Part shown: in pieces, positions 19,163 through 28,281 of the stretch
Position numbering within the stretch: position 1 is the stretch's first letter
How the letters are laid out: every line of letters begins with the position of its first letter
Assembly: GCF_000009985.1 (NCBI RefSeq)
Contig: NC_007626.1
Coordinates: forward strand, 3,465,943 to 3,529,942
DNA length: 64,000 bases
From: Paramagnetospirillum magneticum AMB-1
Lineage (GTDB): Bacteria; Pseudomonadota; Alphaproteobacteria; Rhodospirillales; Magnetospirillaceae
Direction: 5' to 3'
Translations under genes and position numbers: made by a program
The notes under the pieces: generated by a model
Told to the model about the DNA's origin: nothing
Seen by the model: the letters and a program-made list of their open reading frames with translations, nothing else
The model's database searches: none

Positions 19163-19911
19163 CAGCCGAGCTTTTCCATGATGTCGTCGGGGATCTCGAA
19201 ATTGGCCTGGACCCGCTGGACGTCGTCGTTGTCCTCCAGGGTGTCCAGCAGTTTCAGCAGGGTCCGGGCGGTCTCCTCGTCGGCCACCGGCACCGTGGTC
19301 TGGGGCTTCCAGTCGAGACGGGCGTATTCCGGCGTGCCGAACTTGGCTTCCAGGGCGTCGCGCACCGCGCCCAGGTCGTCGGGGGCGCACGTGATCTCGT
19401 GGCCGTCCTCGTCGGATTCCACATTGTCCGCACCGGCGTCGAGCGCCCCTTCGAACATGGCCTCGGCCCCGGCGGCGGAGGCCGGGTAGCGGATGGCGCC
19501 CACCCGGTCGAACATGAACGACACGGAATTGGTCTCGCCCAGCGCGCCGCCGTTCTTGTTGAAGGCGGTCCGCACCTCGGTGGCGGTGCGATTGCGGTTG
19601 TCGGTCAGGCCCTCGACGATGATGGCCACCGAGCCGGGGCCATAGCCCTCGTAACGCACTTCCTCGTAATTGGTGCCGTCCTCGCCGCCGGCACCGCGCT
19701 TGATGGCGCGGTCCATGGTGTCCTTGGACATGTTGGCGGCGCGGGCGGCGACGATGGCGGCGCGCAGGCGTGGATTGGCCGCCGGGTCAGGCATGCCGGA
19801 TTTGGCCGAAACCGTCAGTTCGCGGATCAGCTTGGTGAAGACCTTGGCACGCTTGGCGTCCTGCGCGCCCTTGCGATGCATGATGTTCTTGAACTGTGAA
19901 TGCCCGGCCAT
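19162..19911 (-). CDS. yebC: YebC/PmpR-family protein
   Basis: Conserved protein classed as a transcription regulator and more recently tied to translation of difficult sequences. 249 residues, the standard size, with the invariant N-terminus MAGHSQFKNIMHRKGAQD and KDTMDRAIKRG. It sits immediately upstream of ruvCAB, an arrangement conserved widely in bacteria. Confidence 0.96.
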   Translation of the reverse strand: MAGHSQFKNIMHRKGAQDAKRAKVFTKLIRELTVSAKSGMPDPAANPRLRAAIVAARAANMSKDTMDRAIKRGAGGEDGTNYEEVRYEGYGPGSVAIIVEGLTDNRNRTATEVRTAFNKNGGALGETNSVSFMFDRVGAIRYPASAAGAEAMFEGALDAGADNVESDEDGHEITCAPDDLGAVRDALEAKFGTPEYARLDWKPQTTVPVADEETARTLLKLLDTLEDNDDVQRVQANFEIPDDIMEKLG

Positions 19912-20038
19912 TTTCCGCCACCAAATCCCGATGAAATGAAGATCGACCGGTGCCTATACCACATGTTGTGGCAAAGCAACAGGCATCACGCCGCCAACGC
20001 GGCATGTCTCCCGGGATCGGCTCGAAAAAAAGCGAGGA

Positions 20039-20659
20039 TCAGCGGCCGGCGGCCGGGACCATGGCGATCTTCTTGCGCATGGCGTCAAGCAGCACGTCGA
20101 GATTGCCGCCCGCCCCCCTGACCACGGAGGTGAAGTCAGAGCGGATGGTGGTGACCAGCCCCACCCCCTCGGCGATGGCGTCGGAAATCACCAGCTTGCC
20201 CGCCGGGCTGCGCGAGATGACGAAGGACAGGTCGACGCCCTCCTCGGCCGGTTGCATGATGCGGGCCTTGACCACCACGCCATCGGCCATCTCCTCGCTG
20301 CCCAGAAACAACACCTGGGTCGAGCCCGACTTGTTGTCGATCAGCTCGGCATAGGTGGCGACGAAGAACGGGATCAGCAGAGAGACGAAGCTATCCTTCT
20401 GCGGCTCGGTCGCCTTGCGCCAGTAGCGGCCGAGAATCAGTTCGGATTCATAGGCGATGTCGCCGTATTTGGACACCAGGGCGGAGACCTTGTCGCGGCT
20501 GACCTCGCGGCTAAACGGCCCGCCGGCAAAGGCCGCCGTCGCATCCGCGACGGCCTGCTTGACCAGGGCCTCGGCCGCCGGGCCATCGCCCGCCCGGGCC
20601 GGCTGAACCACCAGAAGCAAGGACACGACCAGCAAACCCATCAGACGCAGCATGATCAT
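20039..20659 (-). CDS. MlaC/Ttg2D-family periplasmic lipid-binding protein
   Basis: 206 residues. A signal peptide (MLRLMGLLVVSLLLVVQPARA) precedes a domain with the MlaC layout: helical start (AAEALVKQAVADATAAF), the KYGDIAYESELILGRYWRKA segment, FVSLLIPFFVATYAELI, then strands ending KLVISDAIAEGVGLVTTIRS. MlaC proteins carry phospholipids between membranes. The other mla genes are not nearby, so it may be a stand-alone paralogue or belong to a hopanoid-type system elsewhere. Confidence 0.85.
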   Translation of the reverse strand: MIMLRLMGLLVVSLLLVVQPARAGDGPAAEALVKQAVADATAAFAGGPFSREVSRDKVSALVSKYGDIAYESELILGRYWRKATEPQKDSFVSLLIPFFVATYAELIDNKSGSTQVLFLGSEEMADGVVVKARIMQPAEEGVDLSFVISRSPAGKLVISDAIAEGVGLVTTIRSDFTSVVRGAGGNLDVLLDAMRKKIAMVPAAGR

Positions 20660-20723
20660 CGTCCCTCCTCATGTTCGGCAAAACGGTGCCGGACCATATA
20701 GACATCCCCCTGACCGAAAGCTT

Positions 20724-21542
20724 TCACCAGTCGGGCCAACACTCCGCCAGGCGTCCGCCCAGGCGCAGCGGCGCGACGCGCCGGGCCAGGCCGGTGCGGT
20801 CGTCGGTTTCCACCATCACCGCGCACAGGGTCCCCGGCCCCTCGGCCGGCGACAGGCGCTCGCCCGGGATCTTGCGCACGAACTTGAAGATGGCGGCATC
20901 CTTCTTCATGCCGATCACCGAATCATAGTCGCCGCACATGCCCGCGTCGGTCTGGTAGGCGGTGCCCTTGGCCAGGATCTGGCAATCGGCGGTCGGCACG
21001 TGGGAATGGCTGCCCACCACCAGACTGGCCCGCCCGTCCGAGAGGTGCCCCAGCGCCATCTTCTCGCTGGACGCCTCGGCGTGGACATCAACGATGATGG
21101 CATCGACGCCGCCGGCGCCCATGCGGGCCTTGGCCAGCACGGAGTCCAGCGCGGTGAAGGGGTCGTCCAGAGGGTCCATGAACAGCCGGCCCATGACCTG
21201 AACCACCATCACCTTGCGCCCGCGGGGACCCGCAAAGACCCCGGTTCCGTGACCCGGCGTGCCGGAAGGGTAGTTGAGCGGCCGCAGCACGCGGGCCTCG
21301 CCATCCAGGAAGGGGATGATCTCGCGCTGGTCCCAGGTGTGGTTGCCCAGGGTCACCACATCCACCCCGACGGCGAAAAAATCCTCGCAGATCTTGGGCG
21401 TGATGCCGAAGCCGTGGGCGGCGTTCTCGCCATTGACGACGATGAAGTCGGGGGAAAGGCGGTTCTTGATCTCGGCCATGCGCCCGACGATCACGTCGCG
21501 GCCCGAACGGCCGACCACGTCACCCATGTACAGAAGTCTCAT
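20724..21542 (-). CDS. YmdB-type metallophosphoesterase (TIGR00282)
   Basis: 272 residues. Metal-binding motifs of the family are present: MGDVVGRSGRD at 6-16, VVNGENAAHGFGIT at 35-48 and TLGNHTWDQ at 64-72, with GSHSHVPTAD later. Characterised YmdB has cyclic-nucleotide phosphodiesterase activity; the role here is unknown. It overlaps the cyclo-ligase stop by four bases, a conserved alphaproteobacterial pairing. Confidence 0.92.
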   Translation of the reverse strand: MRLLYMGDVVGRSGRDVIVGRMAEIKNRLSPDFIVVNGENAAHGFGITPKICEDFFAVGVDVVTLGNHTWDQREIIPFLDGEARVLRPLNYPSGTPGHGTGVFAGPRGRKVMVVQVMGRLFMDPLDDPFTALDSVLAKARMGAGGVDAIIVDVHAEASSEKMALGHLSDGRASLVVGSHSHVPTADCQILAKGTAYQTDAGMCGDYDSVIGMKKDAAIFKFVRKIPGERLSPAEGPGTLCAVMVETDDRTGLARRVAPLRLGGRLAECWPDW

Positions 21543-22120
21543 TTAGCGGCCGTCACGATCACGCCATGCTCCGTGGCTATGAGATCCAAAGCGATATCCC
21601 AGGGGTCGGTGGGAACAGTGTCCACCTCCTGGGCGGCGAAGGCCAGCCCGATGGCGCACACCGCGCCATCCCGGCGCAACTGGCCCAAGGTCCGGTCATA
21701 GTAGCCGCCGCCATAGCCCAGACGGAACCCCCTTGTATCGAAGGCCAGTAGCGGCACCAGCAGGACTTGCGGACCGACGGGGGGGCGGGCGACGGGGTGC
21801 CATGTGCCGTGGGGGCCGGGCTCCAGCGCCTCTCCGGGGCTCCACGGGCGGAATTCCAGGATGCCGCCGCTTTGGGTCACGGTGGGCAGGGCCAGTACAT
21901 GGCCGCGCGCCGCCAGCGCATCCATCAGGGGCCGCGGGTCAATCTCGTCGCCCAGCGGCCAATACCCCGCTACCACCATTGCAGGGGCCAGTCCCAGGGC
22001 ATCGGCCAGCCCCGCCAGGGCCCGGGCCGCGGCCGGGCCGCGCACCGCCGCCTCACGCCGCGTGTGGCGGGCGATCCGTCGCAATTCCATCTTGCTGGGC
22101 GCGGGGGAAATCTCGGTCAT
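21539..22120 (-). CDS. 5-formyltetrahydrofolate cyclo-ligase
   Basis: Converts 5-formyl-THF to 5,10-methenyl-THF with ATP. 193 residues. Signatures are the N-terminal KMELRRIARHTRREA, the AGYWPLGDEIDPRPL segment and the C-terminal VPLLAFDTRGFRLGYGGGYYDRTL. It directly follows the 6S RNA, the usual location of this gene in proteobacteria. Confidence 0.95.
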   Translation of the reverse strand: MTEISPAPSKMELRRIARHTRREAAVRGPAAARALAGLADALGLAPAMVVAGYWPLGDEIDPRPLMDALAARGHVLALPTVTQSGGILEFRPWSPGEALEPGPHGTWHPVARPPVGPQVLLVPLLAFDTRGFRLGYGGGYYDRTLGQLRRDGAVCAIGLAFAAQEVDTVPTDPWDIALDLIATEHGVIVTAAK

Positions 22121-22128
22121 GGCATCAG

Positions 22129-22295
22129 TGGAGCGGCGCCGCCTCGGCCGTTGGCCTGCAAGTCCTCCGTGGCCTGCTTACGCAGGTGGGTGGCCATATA
22201 CCGGAACCAGGGCTCCGGCAGGGACAGCCCCCGAGAGGAAGATATTGGCCCCAGGGACGTTGGCTGCCTGACGCACCGCGCAGCAGACCGCTCCA
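22129..22295 (-). ncRNA. ssrS: 6S RNA (SsrS)
   Basis: A ~167-nt non-coding stretch between zapA and the cyclo-ligase gene, the canonical ssrS locus. The ends pair as TGGAGCGGTC at the 5' side with GCCGCTCCA at the 3' side, closing a long rod. Further pairing inside (CCAGGG / CCCTGG-type segments around a large bubble) fits 6S RNA, which mimics an open promoter and sequesters sigma70 RNA polymerase. No reading frame here looks like protein. Exact ends are estimated from the closing stem. Confidence 0.85.
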
Positions 22296-22304
22296 TCCCT
22301 GAAG

Positions 22305-22631
22305 CTAGGCCCTTTCCAGGCGCATCGCAATGGCTTCGATGCGGCGCGTCAGCGAATCGATCAGCCCGGCCAGCTTGGTGTCGCCCTCGGCGGCGGCGCC
22401 CACCTCGGTGCCGATCTTGGACAGCTCCTCCCGGGCCTCGGCCAGTTCGTCGGCCAGCAGCAGGCCGACCATGACCAGCAGGCGGGTATCGCTGACCGCC
22501 CCCACCGAGGACAGCAGGTGCTGGGCACGGGCATCCACCTCGCGCCCCAGGACGTGGACCCGGGCCACCTGGGAATCGTCGCAGGCGATGTCGTAGACCC
22601 GGCCGTTGATGGTGACGTTGACGACAGCCAC
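22305..22631 (-). CDS. zapA: Cell division protein ZapA
   Basis: Bundles FtsZ filaments at mid-cell. 108 residues: the beta-strand start VNVTINGRVYDIACDD, then a helix pair with VDARAQHLLSSVGAVSDTRL and a long C-terminal coiled coil (LAGLIDSLTRRIEAIAMRLE). The neighbouring DUF4164 gene and 6S RNA reproduce the usual alphaproteobacterial order. Confidence 0.94.
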   Translation of the reverse strand: MAVVNVTINGRVYDIACDDSQVARVHVLGREVDARAQHLLSSVGAVSDTRLLVMVGLLLADELAEAREELSKIGTEVGAAAEGDTKLAGLIDSLTRRIEAIAMRLERA

Positions 22632-22634
22632 GGC

Positions 22635-22871
22635 TCAGTCCTCCAGCAGGTCGCGCAAGCGGTCGATAGTGGCGTCCAGGCGGGTGGAGACCACGCGGGT
22701 GGTTTCCTCCAGCTTGGCGTAATCGTCGCGGGCGCCGCGCAGCTCGCCGGCCAGCAGCAGATCGCCGGCCCCCACCCGGGCCGAAGCGGATTCGAGACGG
22801 TCGATGGCGGCGCCCAGGCGGCGCATGGCCTCTTCGGTGCGTTGCAAGCTCTGCCCCTGACGCTGTTCCAC
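22635..22871 (-). CDS. DUF4164-like coiled-coil protein (78 aa)
   Basis: A 78-residue helical protein from GTG 22871 (EQRQGQSLQRTEEAMRRLG), ending RLDATIDRLRDLLED. Nearly the whole length is predicted coiled coil. This family commonly sits just upstream of zapA in alphaproteobacteria and may assist division, though that is inferred from context. It ends three bases before zapA. The frame remains open upstream, but those codons do not look coding. Confidence 0.75.
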   Translation of the reverse strand: MEQRQGQSLQRTEEAMRRLGAAIDRLESASARVGAGDLLLAGELRGARDDYAKLEETTRVVSTRLDATIDRLRDLLED

Positions 22872-23004
22872 GATCCATCCCCATGTTCCGGAATCGACGT
22901 CGAAGGTATGGCCGAAGGGCAAAGGAGTCAACAAAGGCTGGGTTGATCGGGGCCAAGCCAGACGATACCCTCTTCCAACCTGATTCTCATGAAGGATGGA
23001 ATCC

Positions 23005-23508
23005 ATGCGCTCCGCCCTGAAGGCCGCCCTGTTCGCCGCCGCGATTCTCGCCTCCCCGGCGGTCATGTCTTCGGCGGCCCAGGCGGAGCCGCCGCTGCCA
23101 CTGTCCAAGGGCCAGACCCTCTACGTGCCGGTCTATTCCCACATCTCCCACGGCAATCTCGACGGACGGAGCAAGCCGTCCGAACTGCTGCTGTCCTCCA
23201 TGCTCAGCCTGCGCAATGCCGACCCCAGCCACCCCATCACCATCAGGGCGGCACGCTATTACGACACCGACGGCAAGATGCTGCGCGACTACCTGACCAA
23301 GCCGCTGACCCTGGCCCCCATGGGATCGAGCGAGCTGTTCGTGGAACACAGGGACAAGAGCGGCGGCAGCGGAGCCAATTTCGTGGTGGAGTGGACATCC
23401 GACCGACCGGTCAACCCACCGGTCATCGAGACGGTCAACGCCTATTTCTTCGGCACCCAGTCGGTGGCCTTCACCAGCCCCGGCCGCCCCATCTCGCCCA
23501 ATCCGTGA
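23005..23508 (+). CDS. DUF3124 secreted protein
   Basis: 167 residues from ATG 23005, which has AAGGA nine bases upstream; the ATG at 22996 is too close to that site. A signal peptide (RSALKAALFAAAILASPAVM ... AQA) precedes a beta-rich domain with the DUF3124 signature KGQTLYVPVYSHISHG and RNADPSHPITIRAARYYDT. Function unknown; members are periplasmic or secreted. Its stop overlaps the next start (GTGA). Confidence 0.85.
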   Translation: MRSALKAALFAAAILASPAVMSSAAQAEPPLPLSKGQTLYVPVYSHISHGNLDGRSKPSELLLSSMLSLRNADPSHPITIRAARYYDTDGKMLRDYLTKPLTLAPMGSSELFVEHRDKSGGSGANFVVEWTSDRPVNPPVIETVNAYFFGTQSVAFTSPGRPISPNP

Positions 23509-23831
23509 CGCCGGTCACCGTCCAGTCCCTGGATCAGGCCCGCACCGCGCTGCGGGCTGCCGATCCTGACCGACCGGTCAGACTGCAAAGCCCCCCCGGC
23601 GCCGCCGGGCAGCACGGAATCGGCTGGTGGCTGGCCCTGACCCGTCTTCTGGCCGAGGAGTTTCCCCAGCGGGAAATGGAGGCGGTGCTGGATTGCGGCG
23701 ATGCCCCGGGGGCGGTTCTGGCGGCGCTTCGGGCCGGCGTGCCGCTGGTCCGGGCCAGCGGTCTGCCCGACGAGATGCGGGACAGGCTGGCCGACATTGC
23801 CCGGCGGATGGGAGCGCGATTGCTGGCCTGA
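23505..23831 (+). CDS. Hypothetical protein (108 aa)
   Basis: Starts at GTG 23505, overlapping the DUF3124 stop by four bases, so it is translated with that gene. 108 soluble residues (TPVTVQSLDQARTALRAADP ... IARRMGARLLA). The Cys/Gly-containing LDCGDAPGAVLAALRAGVPL is reminiscent of a nucleotide- or phosphate-binding loop, but no family is claimed. It converges on etfA. Confidence 0.75.
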   Translation: MTPVTVQSLDQARTALRAADPDRPVRLQSPPGAAGQHGIGWWLALTRLLAEEFPQREMEAVLDCGDAPGAVLAALRAGVPLVRASGLPDEMRDRLADIARRMGARLLA

Positions 23832-23863
23832 ACGCCGGCGATTCGGGATACGTCAAGAAAATG

Positions 23864-23896
23864 CGGGGGCGGGCCTGTGCCGGGCCCGCCCCCGCC
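23864..23896 (-). terminator. Terminator between convergent genes
   Basis: GCGGGGGCGGGCC paired with GGGCCCGCCCCCGC. On the minus strand it follows etfA and is trailed by ATTTTCTT, so it mainly serves etfA. Confidence 0.75.
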
Positions 23897-23907
23897 AGTC
23901 AGCGGCC

Positions 23908-24846
23908 TCAGGGAGACTGGAGGGCCGCGGTGAATTCCGGCAACACCTTGAAGAGATCCGCGACCAGGCCGTAATCGGCGACCTGGAAGATGGGGGCCTC
24001 TTCGTCCTTGTTGATGGCGACGATGACCTTGGAATCCTTCATGCCGGCCAGGTGCTGGATGGCGCCCGAGATGCCGACGGCGATGTAGAGGTCGGGCGCG
24101 ACGATCTTGCCGGTCTGGCCCACCTGGAAGTCGTTGGGCACGAAGCCGGCGTCCACGGCGGCGCGCGAGGCACCGACTGCGGCGCCCAGCTTGTCGGCCA
24201 CGGCTTCCAGCAGGTGGAAGTTGTCGCCCGACTGCATGCCGCGACCGCCCGAGATGATGATCCGGGCCGAGGTCAGTTCCGGACGCTCGGACTTGGACAG
24301 CTGGCTGCCGACGAAGGACGACAGGGCCGGATCGGCGGCGGCCGACACGGCTTCCACGGCGGCGGAGCCGCCCTCGGCCTTGGCGGCCTCGAAGCCGGTG
24401 CCGCGCACGGTGATCACCTTGACCGCGTCCTTGGACTGCACGGTGGCCAGGGCGTTGCCGGCATAGATCGGCCGCACGAAGGTATCGGGCGACACCACGG
24501 CGGTGATCTCGGAGATCTGCGCCACGTCCAGCAGGGCGGCGACGCGGGGCGCCACGTTCTTGCCCCCCGTGGTGGCCGGGGCCAGGATGTGGGAATAGGA
24601 CCCGGCAAGACTCACCACCAGGGCGGCCAGCGGCTCGGCCAGATGGTTGGCGTAAAGGGCGGCGTCGGCCGACAGCACCTTGGCGACGCCCGCCACCTTG
24701 GCGGCGGCCTCGGCCACCGCGCCGATGCCCGAGCCGGCCACCAGCACATGCACGTCGCCGCCGATCTTGGAAGCGGCGGAAACGGTGTTCAGCGTGGCGG
24801 ATTTGAGAGCGCCGCCTTCATGTTCCGCGATAACCAGAATGGTCAT
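23908..24846 (-). CDS. etfA: Electron transfer flavoprotein subunit alpha
   Basis: FAD-binding subunit that carries electrons from acyl-CoA dehydrogenases to ETF:ubiquinone oxidoreductase. 312 residues: N-terminal Rossmann-like half (ILVIAEHEGGALKSATLNTV), then the FAD domain with ISGGRGMQSGDNFHLLEAVA, AAVDAGFVPNDFQVGQTGK and VGISGAIQHLAGM. It follows etfB after a 139-bp gap holding a palindromic repeat. Linked to gcdH upstream. Confidence 0.97.
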   Translation of the reverse strand: MTILVIAEHEGGALKSATLNTVSAASKIGGDVHVLVAGSGIGAVAEAAAKVAGVAKVLSADAALYANHLAEPLAALVVSLAGSYSHILAPATTGGKNVAPRVAALLDVAQISEITAVVSPDTFVRPIYAGNALATVQSKDAVKVITVRGTGFEAAKAEGGSAAVEAVSAAADPALSSFVGSQLSKSERPELTSARIIISGGRGMQSGDNFHLLEAVADKLGAAVGASRAAVDAGFVPNDFQVGQTGKIVAPDLYIAVGISGAIQHLAGMKDSKVIVAINKDEEAPIFQVADYGLVADLFKVLPEFTAALQSP

Positions 24847-24874
24847 GTCTTTTCGTTCCTTGTCCTGGCCACGT

Positions 24875-24980
24875 CGGGGCTTCCGCCCCGCACCCCGACC
24901 GGGGAAGACCCCGGACCCCTTTTGAATTCAAGGGGGGTTTGGGGCATCGCCCCAAATGGGTCCGGGCAATCGCCCGGTCG
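24875..24980. repeat. Composite palindromic repeat, short form (copy 3)
   Basis: CGGGGCTTCCGCCCCG, CCGGGGAAGACCCCGG, an AT-rich centre with GAATTC, GGGGCATCGCCCC and CCGGGCAATCGCCCGG. It lies between co-directional etfB and etfA. Confidence 0.7.
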
Positions 24981-24985
24981 TGCCG

Positions 24986-25735
24986 TCAGATCACCTTGGC
25001 TTCGTTCTTCAGCTTGTCGACCAGGGCGGCCACGTCGGCCACCTTGATGCCGGCGCTGCGCTTGGGCGGCTCGGCCACCGACAGCGTCACTAGGCGCGGC
25101 GCCACGTCGACGCCCAGATCGGCCGGCGACACCGTGTCGATGGGCTTCTTCTTGGCCTTCATGATGTTGGGCAGCGAGGCATAGCGCGGCTCGTTGAGGC
25201 GCAGGTCGGTGGTCACCACCGCCGGCAGCTTCAGCGACACCGTCTCCAGCCCGCCGTCCACCTCGCGGGTGACGGTGATGGCATCGGCGCCGATCTCCAC
25301 CTTGCTGGCGAAGGTGCCCTGGGCACAGCCCAGCAGCGCCGCCAGCATCTGGCCGGTCTGGTTGGAATCGTCGTCGATGGCCTGCTTGCCCAGGATGATC
25401 AGCCCGGGAGCCTCCTTGGCCACCAGCGCCTTCAAGACCTTGGCCACGCCCAGGGGCTGGACCTCGTCATCGGTCTGGACCAGCACGCCACGGTCGGCGC
25501 CCATGGCCAGCGCCGTGCGCAGCGTCTCCGACGCGGCGGCCGGGCCGATGGAGACCACCACCACTTCCGTGGCCTTGCCCGCTTCCTTGAGGCGAACCGC
25601 CTCCTCAACCGCGATCTCGTCGAACGGGTTCATGGAGAACTTCACGTTCTGGGTCTCGACGCCCGAACCGTCCGACTTCACCCGAATCTTCACGTTGTAA
25701 TCGATCACACGCTTGATCGCGACCAACACCTTCAT
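24986..25735 (-). CDS. etfB: Electron transfer flavoprotein subunit beta
   Basis: AMP-binding partner of EtfA. 249 residues: MKVLVAIKRVIDYNVKIRVK start, NPFDEIAVEEAVRLKEAG, and the AIDDDSNQTGQMLAALLGCA signature. The C-terminal arm (RYASLPNIMKAKKKPIDTVS) includes the recognition-loop region that contacts dehydrogenases. It lies 64 bases downstream of gcdH. Confidence 0.97.
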   Translation of the reverse strand: MKVLVAIKRVIDYNVKIRVKSDGSGVETQNVKFSMNPFDEIAVEEAVRLKEAGKATEVVVVSIGPAAASETLRTALAMGADRGVLVQTDDEVQPLGVAKVLKALVAKEAPGLIILGKQAIDDDSNQTGQMLAALLGCAQGTFASKVEIGADAITVTREVDGGLETVSLKLPAVVTTDLRLNEPRYASLPNIMKAKKKPIDTVSPADLGVDVAPRLVTLSVAEPPKRSAGIKVADVAALVDKLKNEAKVI

Positions 25736-25759
25736 GACTGCATCACCCTCTTGAAGTTC

Positions 25760-25782
25760 GGCCGGGCATCGCTGCCCGGCCG
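25760..25782 (-). terminator. Hairpin between gcdH and etfB
   Basis: GGCCGGGCA / TGCCCGGCC around a short loop, after the gcdH stop. No T-run follows, so it may only attenuate or protect the transcript end. Confidence 0.4.
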
Positions 25783-25799
25783 GTATCGTGGCTTCAGGT

Positions 25800-26978
<1,179 letters not shown>

Positions 26979-27116
26979 GGTATGTCTCCCATACGATGAT
27001 GAATGGCACTGGGCGCACCATGGCCCATGGGAGCCATTATGAGAAAAATATCTTTTCTATGGATGTCATAACGTTTCATTATATGTCCGTCATTCGTCCC
27101 GCCGAATGACGGCAAG

Positions 27117-27189
27117 GCCAAGGGCCGCCGCGGCTTATGCCGCGAGAGCCAAGTCCGCCGGAGGTGGACGCCCGGCGACTGAGGGCATG
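27117..27189. repeat. Dispersed ~73-bp repeat (second copy)
   Basis: Inverted relative to 17752-17825 and matching it at most positions: GGCCAAGGGCC, GCGGCTTATGCCGC and CGCCCGGCGACTGAGGGCAT. The closing TGAGGG is the best ribosome-binding site for the LysR gene that starts at 27197. Confidence 0.6.
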
Positions 27190-27196
27190 CAGAACC

Positions 27197-28111
27197 ATGG
27201 ATATCCGCCAGCTCCGCTATTTCTTAGGCATCGTCGAACACGGCTCGCTGACCAAGGCGGCCGAGGCGCTGCACGTGGCCCAGCCGGCGCTGAGCCTGCA
27301 CCTGAAGCGGCTGGAGGAGGAGTTCGGCTGTCCGCTGGTGCACCGCACGGCGCGCGGCGTGGTGCCCACCGAGAGCGGCCTGCGCCTCGCCGTGCGCGCC
27401 GGAGTGCTGGTCGAGCGCATGGCCAACCTGAAGGACGAGATCCGGGGCCTGGAAGCGGCCCCGGCCGGTCCGGCGGTGATCGGCATTCCCACCTCGCTGG
27501 GTCCCATGCTGACCGTGCCCCTGGCCCTGGCGGTGCGTCGCCTTCACCCCTCCATCCATCTGCGGGTGGTGGAGGGCCTGTCCGGCCACATGCTGGAATG
27601 GGTGCTGTCGGGCTCGGTGGACATGGCCCTGGTGTTCGGCTCGGAACATCCGGCGGGCCTCGCCACCCGCTTCATCGCCCGCGAGCGCCTGGCCCTGGTG
27701 GGCCCCAAGGACGATCCGCTGCTGAATGGCCGTCGCGACATGGACCTGGCCCACGTCCTCGCCCTGCCGCTGATCCTGCCCGGCCGCCCCCACGGGGTGC
27801 GGGCCGAGGTGGAACGGGCCGGACGCGCCCTGGGGACCGAGCCCAGCGTGGTGATCGAGATCGACGCCCTGGACCAGATCAAGGCCCTGGTCGCCGCCGG
27901 GGCCGGCTATACCGTGCTGTCCGAGCGCTATGCCCGTTTCGGCGCCGAAGCGGCGAACCTGGACGCCCTGCCCATCGTCGGCCCGGAAATCGAACGCACC
28001 ATCTCCCTGGCCCACGCCCTGGGACGCCCCCTGTCCCTTGCCGCCAGGGCGGTGCACGCCATCGCCGTGGAGCATCTGGATCTGTTGACCACCGACGGCC
28101 GGTGGAAATGA
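27197..28111 (+). CDS. LysR-family transcriptional regulator
   Basis: 304 residues from ATG 27197. Winged-helix DNA-binding domain at 1-60 (MDIRQLRYFLGIVEHGSLTK, AAEALHVAQPALSLHLKRLE), linker helix, then a periplasmic-binding-type effector domain (GPAVIGIPTSLGPMLTVPLA onwards). It is divergent from gcdH, and iorAB follows on its strand, so either could be its target; LysR regulators of gcdH are known in proteobacteria. The start was chosen by homology and by GAGGG upstream. Confidence 0.92.
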   Translation: MDIRQLRYFLGIVEHGSLTKAAEALHVAQPALSLHLKRLEEEFGCPLVHRTARGVVPTESGLRLAVRAGVLVERMANLKDEIRGLEAAPAGPAVIGIPTSLGPMLTVPLALAVRRLHPSIHLRVVEGLSGHMLEWVLSGSVDMALVFGSEHPAGLATRFIARERLALVGPKDDPLLNGRRDMDLAHVLALPLILPGRPHGVRAEVERAGRALGTEPSVVIEIDALDQIKALVAAGAGYTVLSERYARFGAEAANLDALPIVGPEIERTISLAHALGRPLSLAARAVHAIAVEHLDLLTTDGRWK

Positions 28112-28281
28112 TACACTAAATCTTGTTTCGAGTATCGTTTCGTAACGTAATCCCGTAAAATGGATGTGCATTCTGCTTCCGGTGAAGCCCCCGACGGTGT
28201 TAGGCTCCAGCCTTTTCCGCGGCCAAGAGAGGGCAAGCCCCCGCCTCCGCGGATGATACCGGAGAGCGTGAGGAGCTGTTC

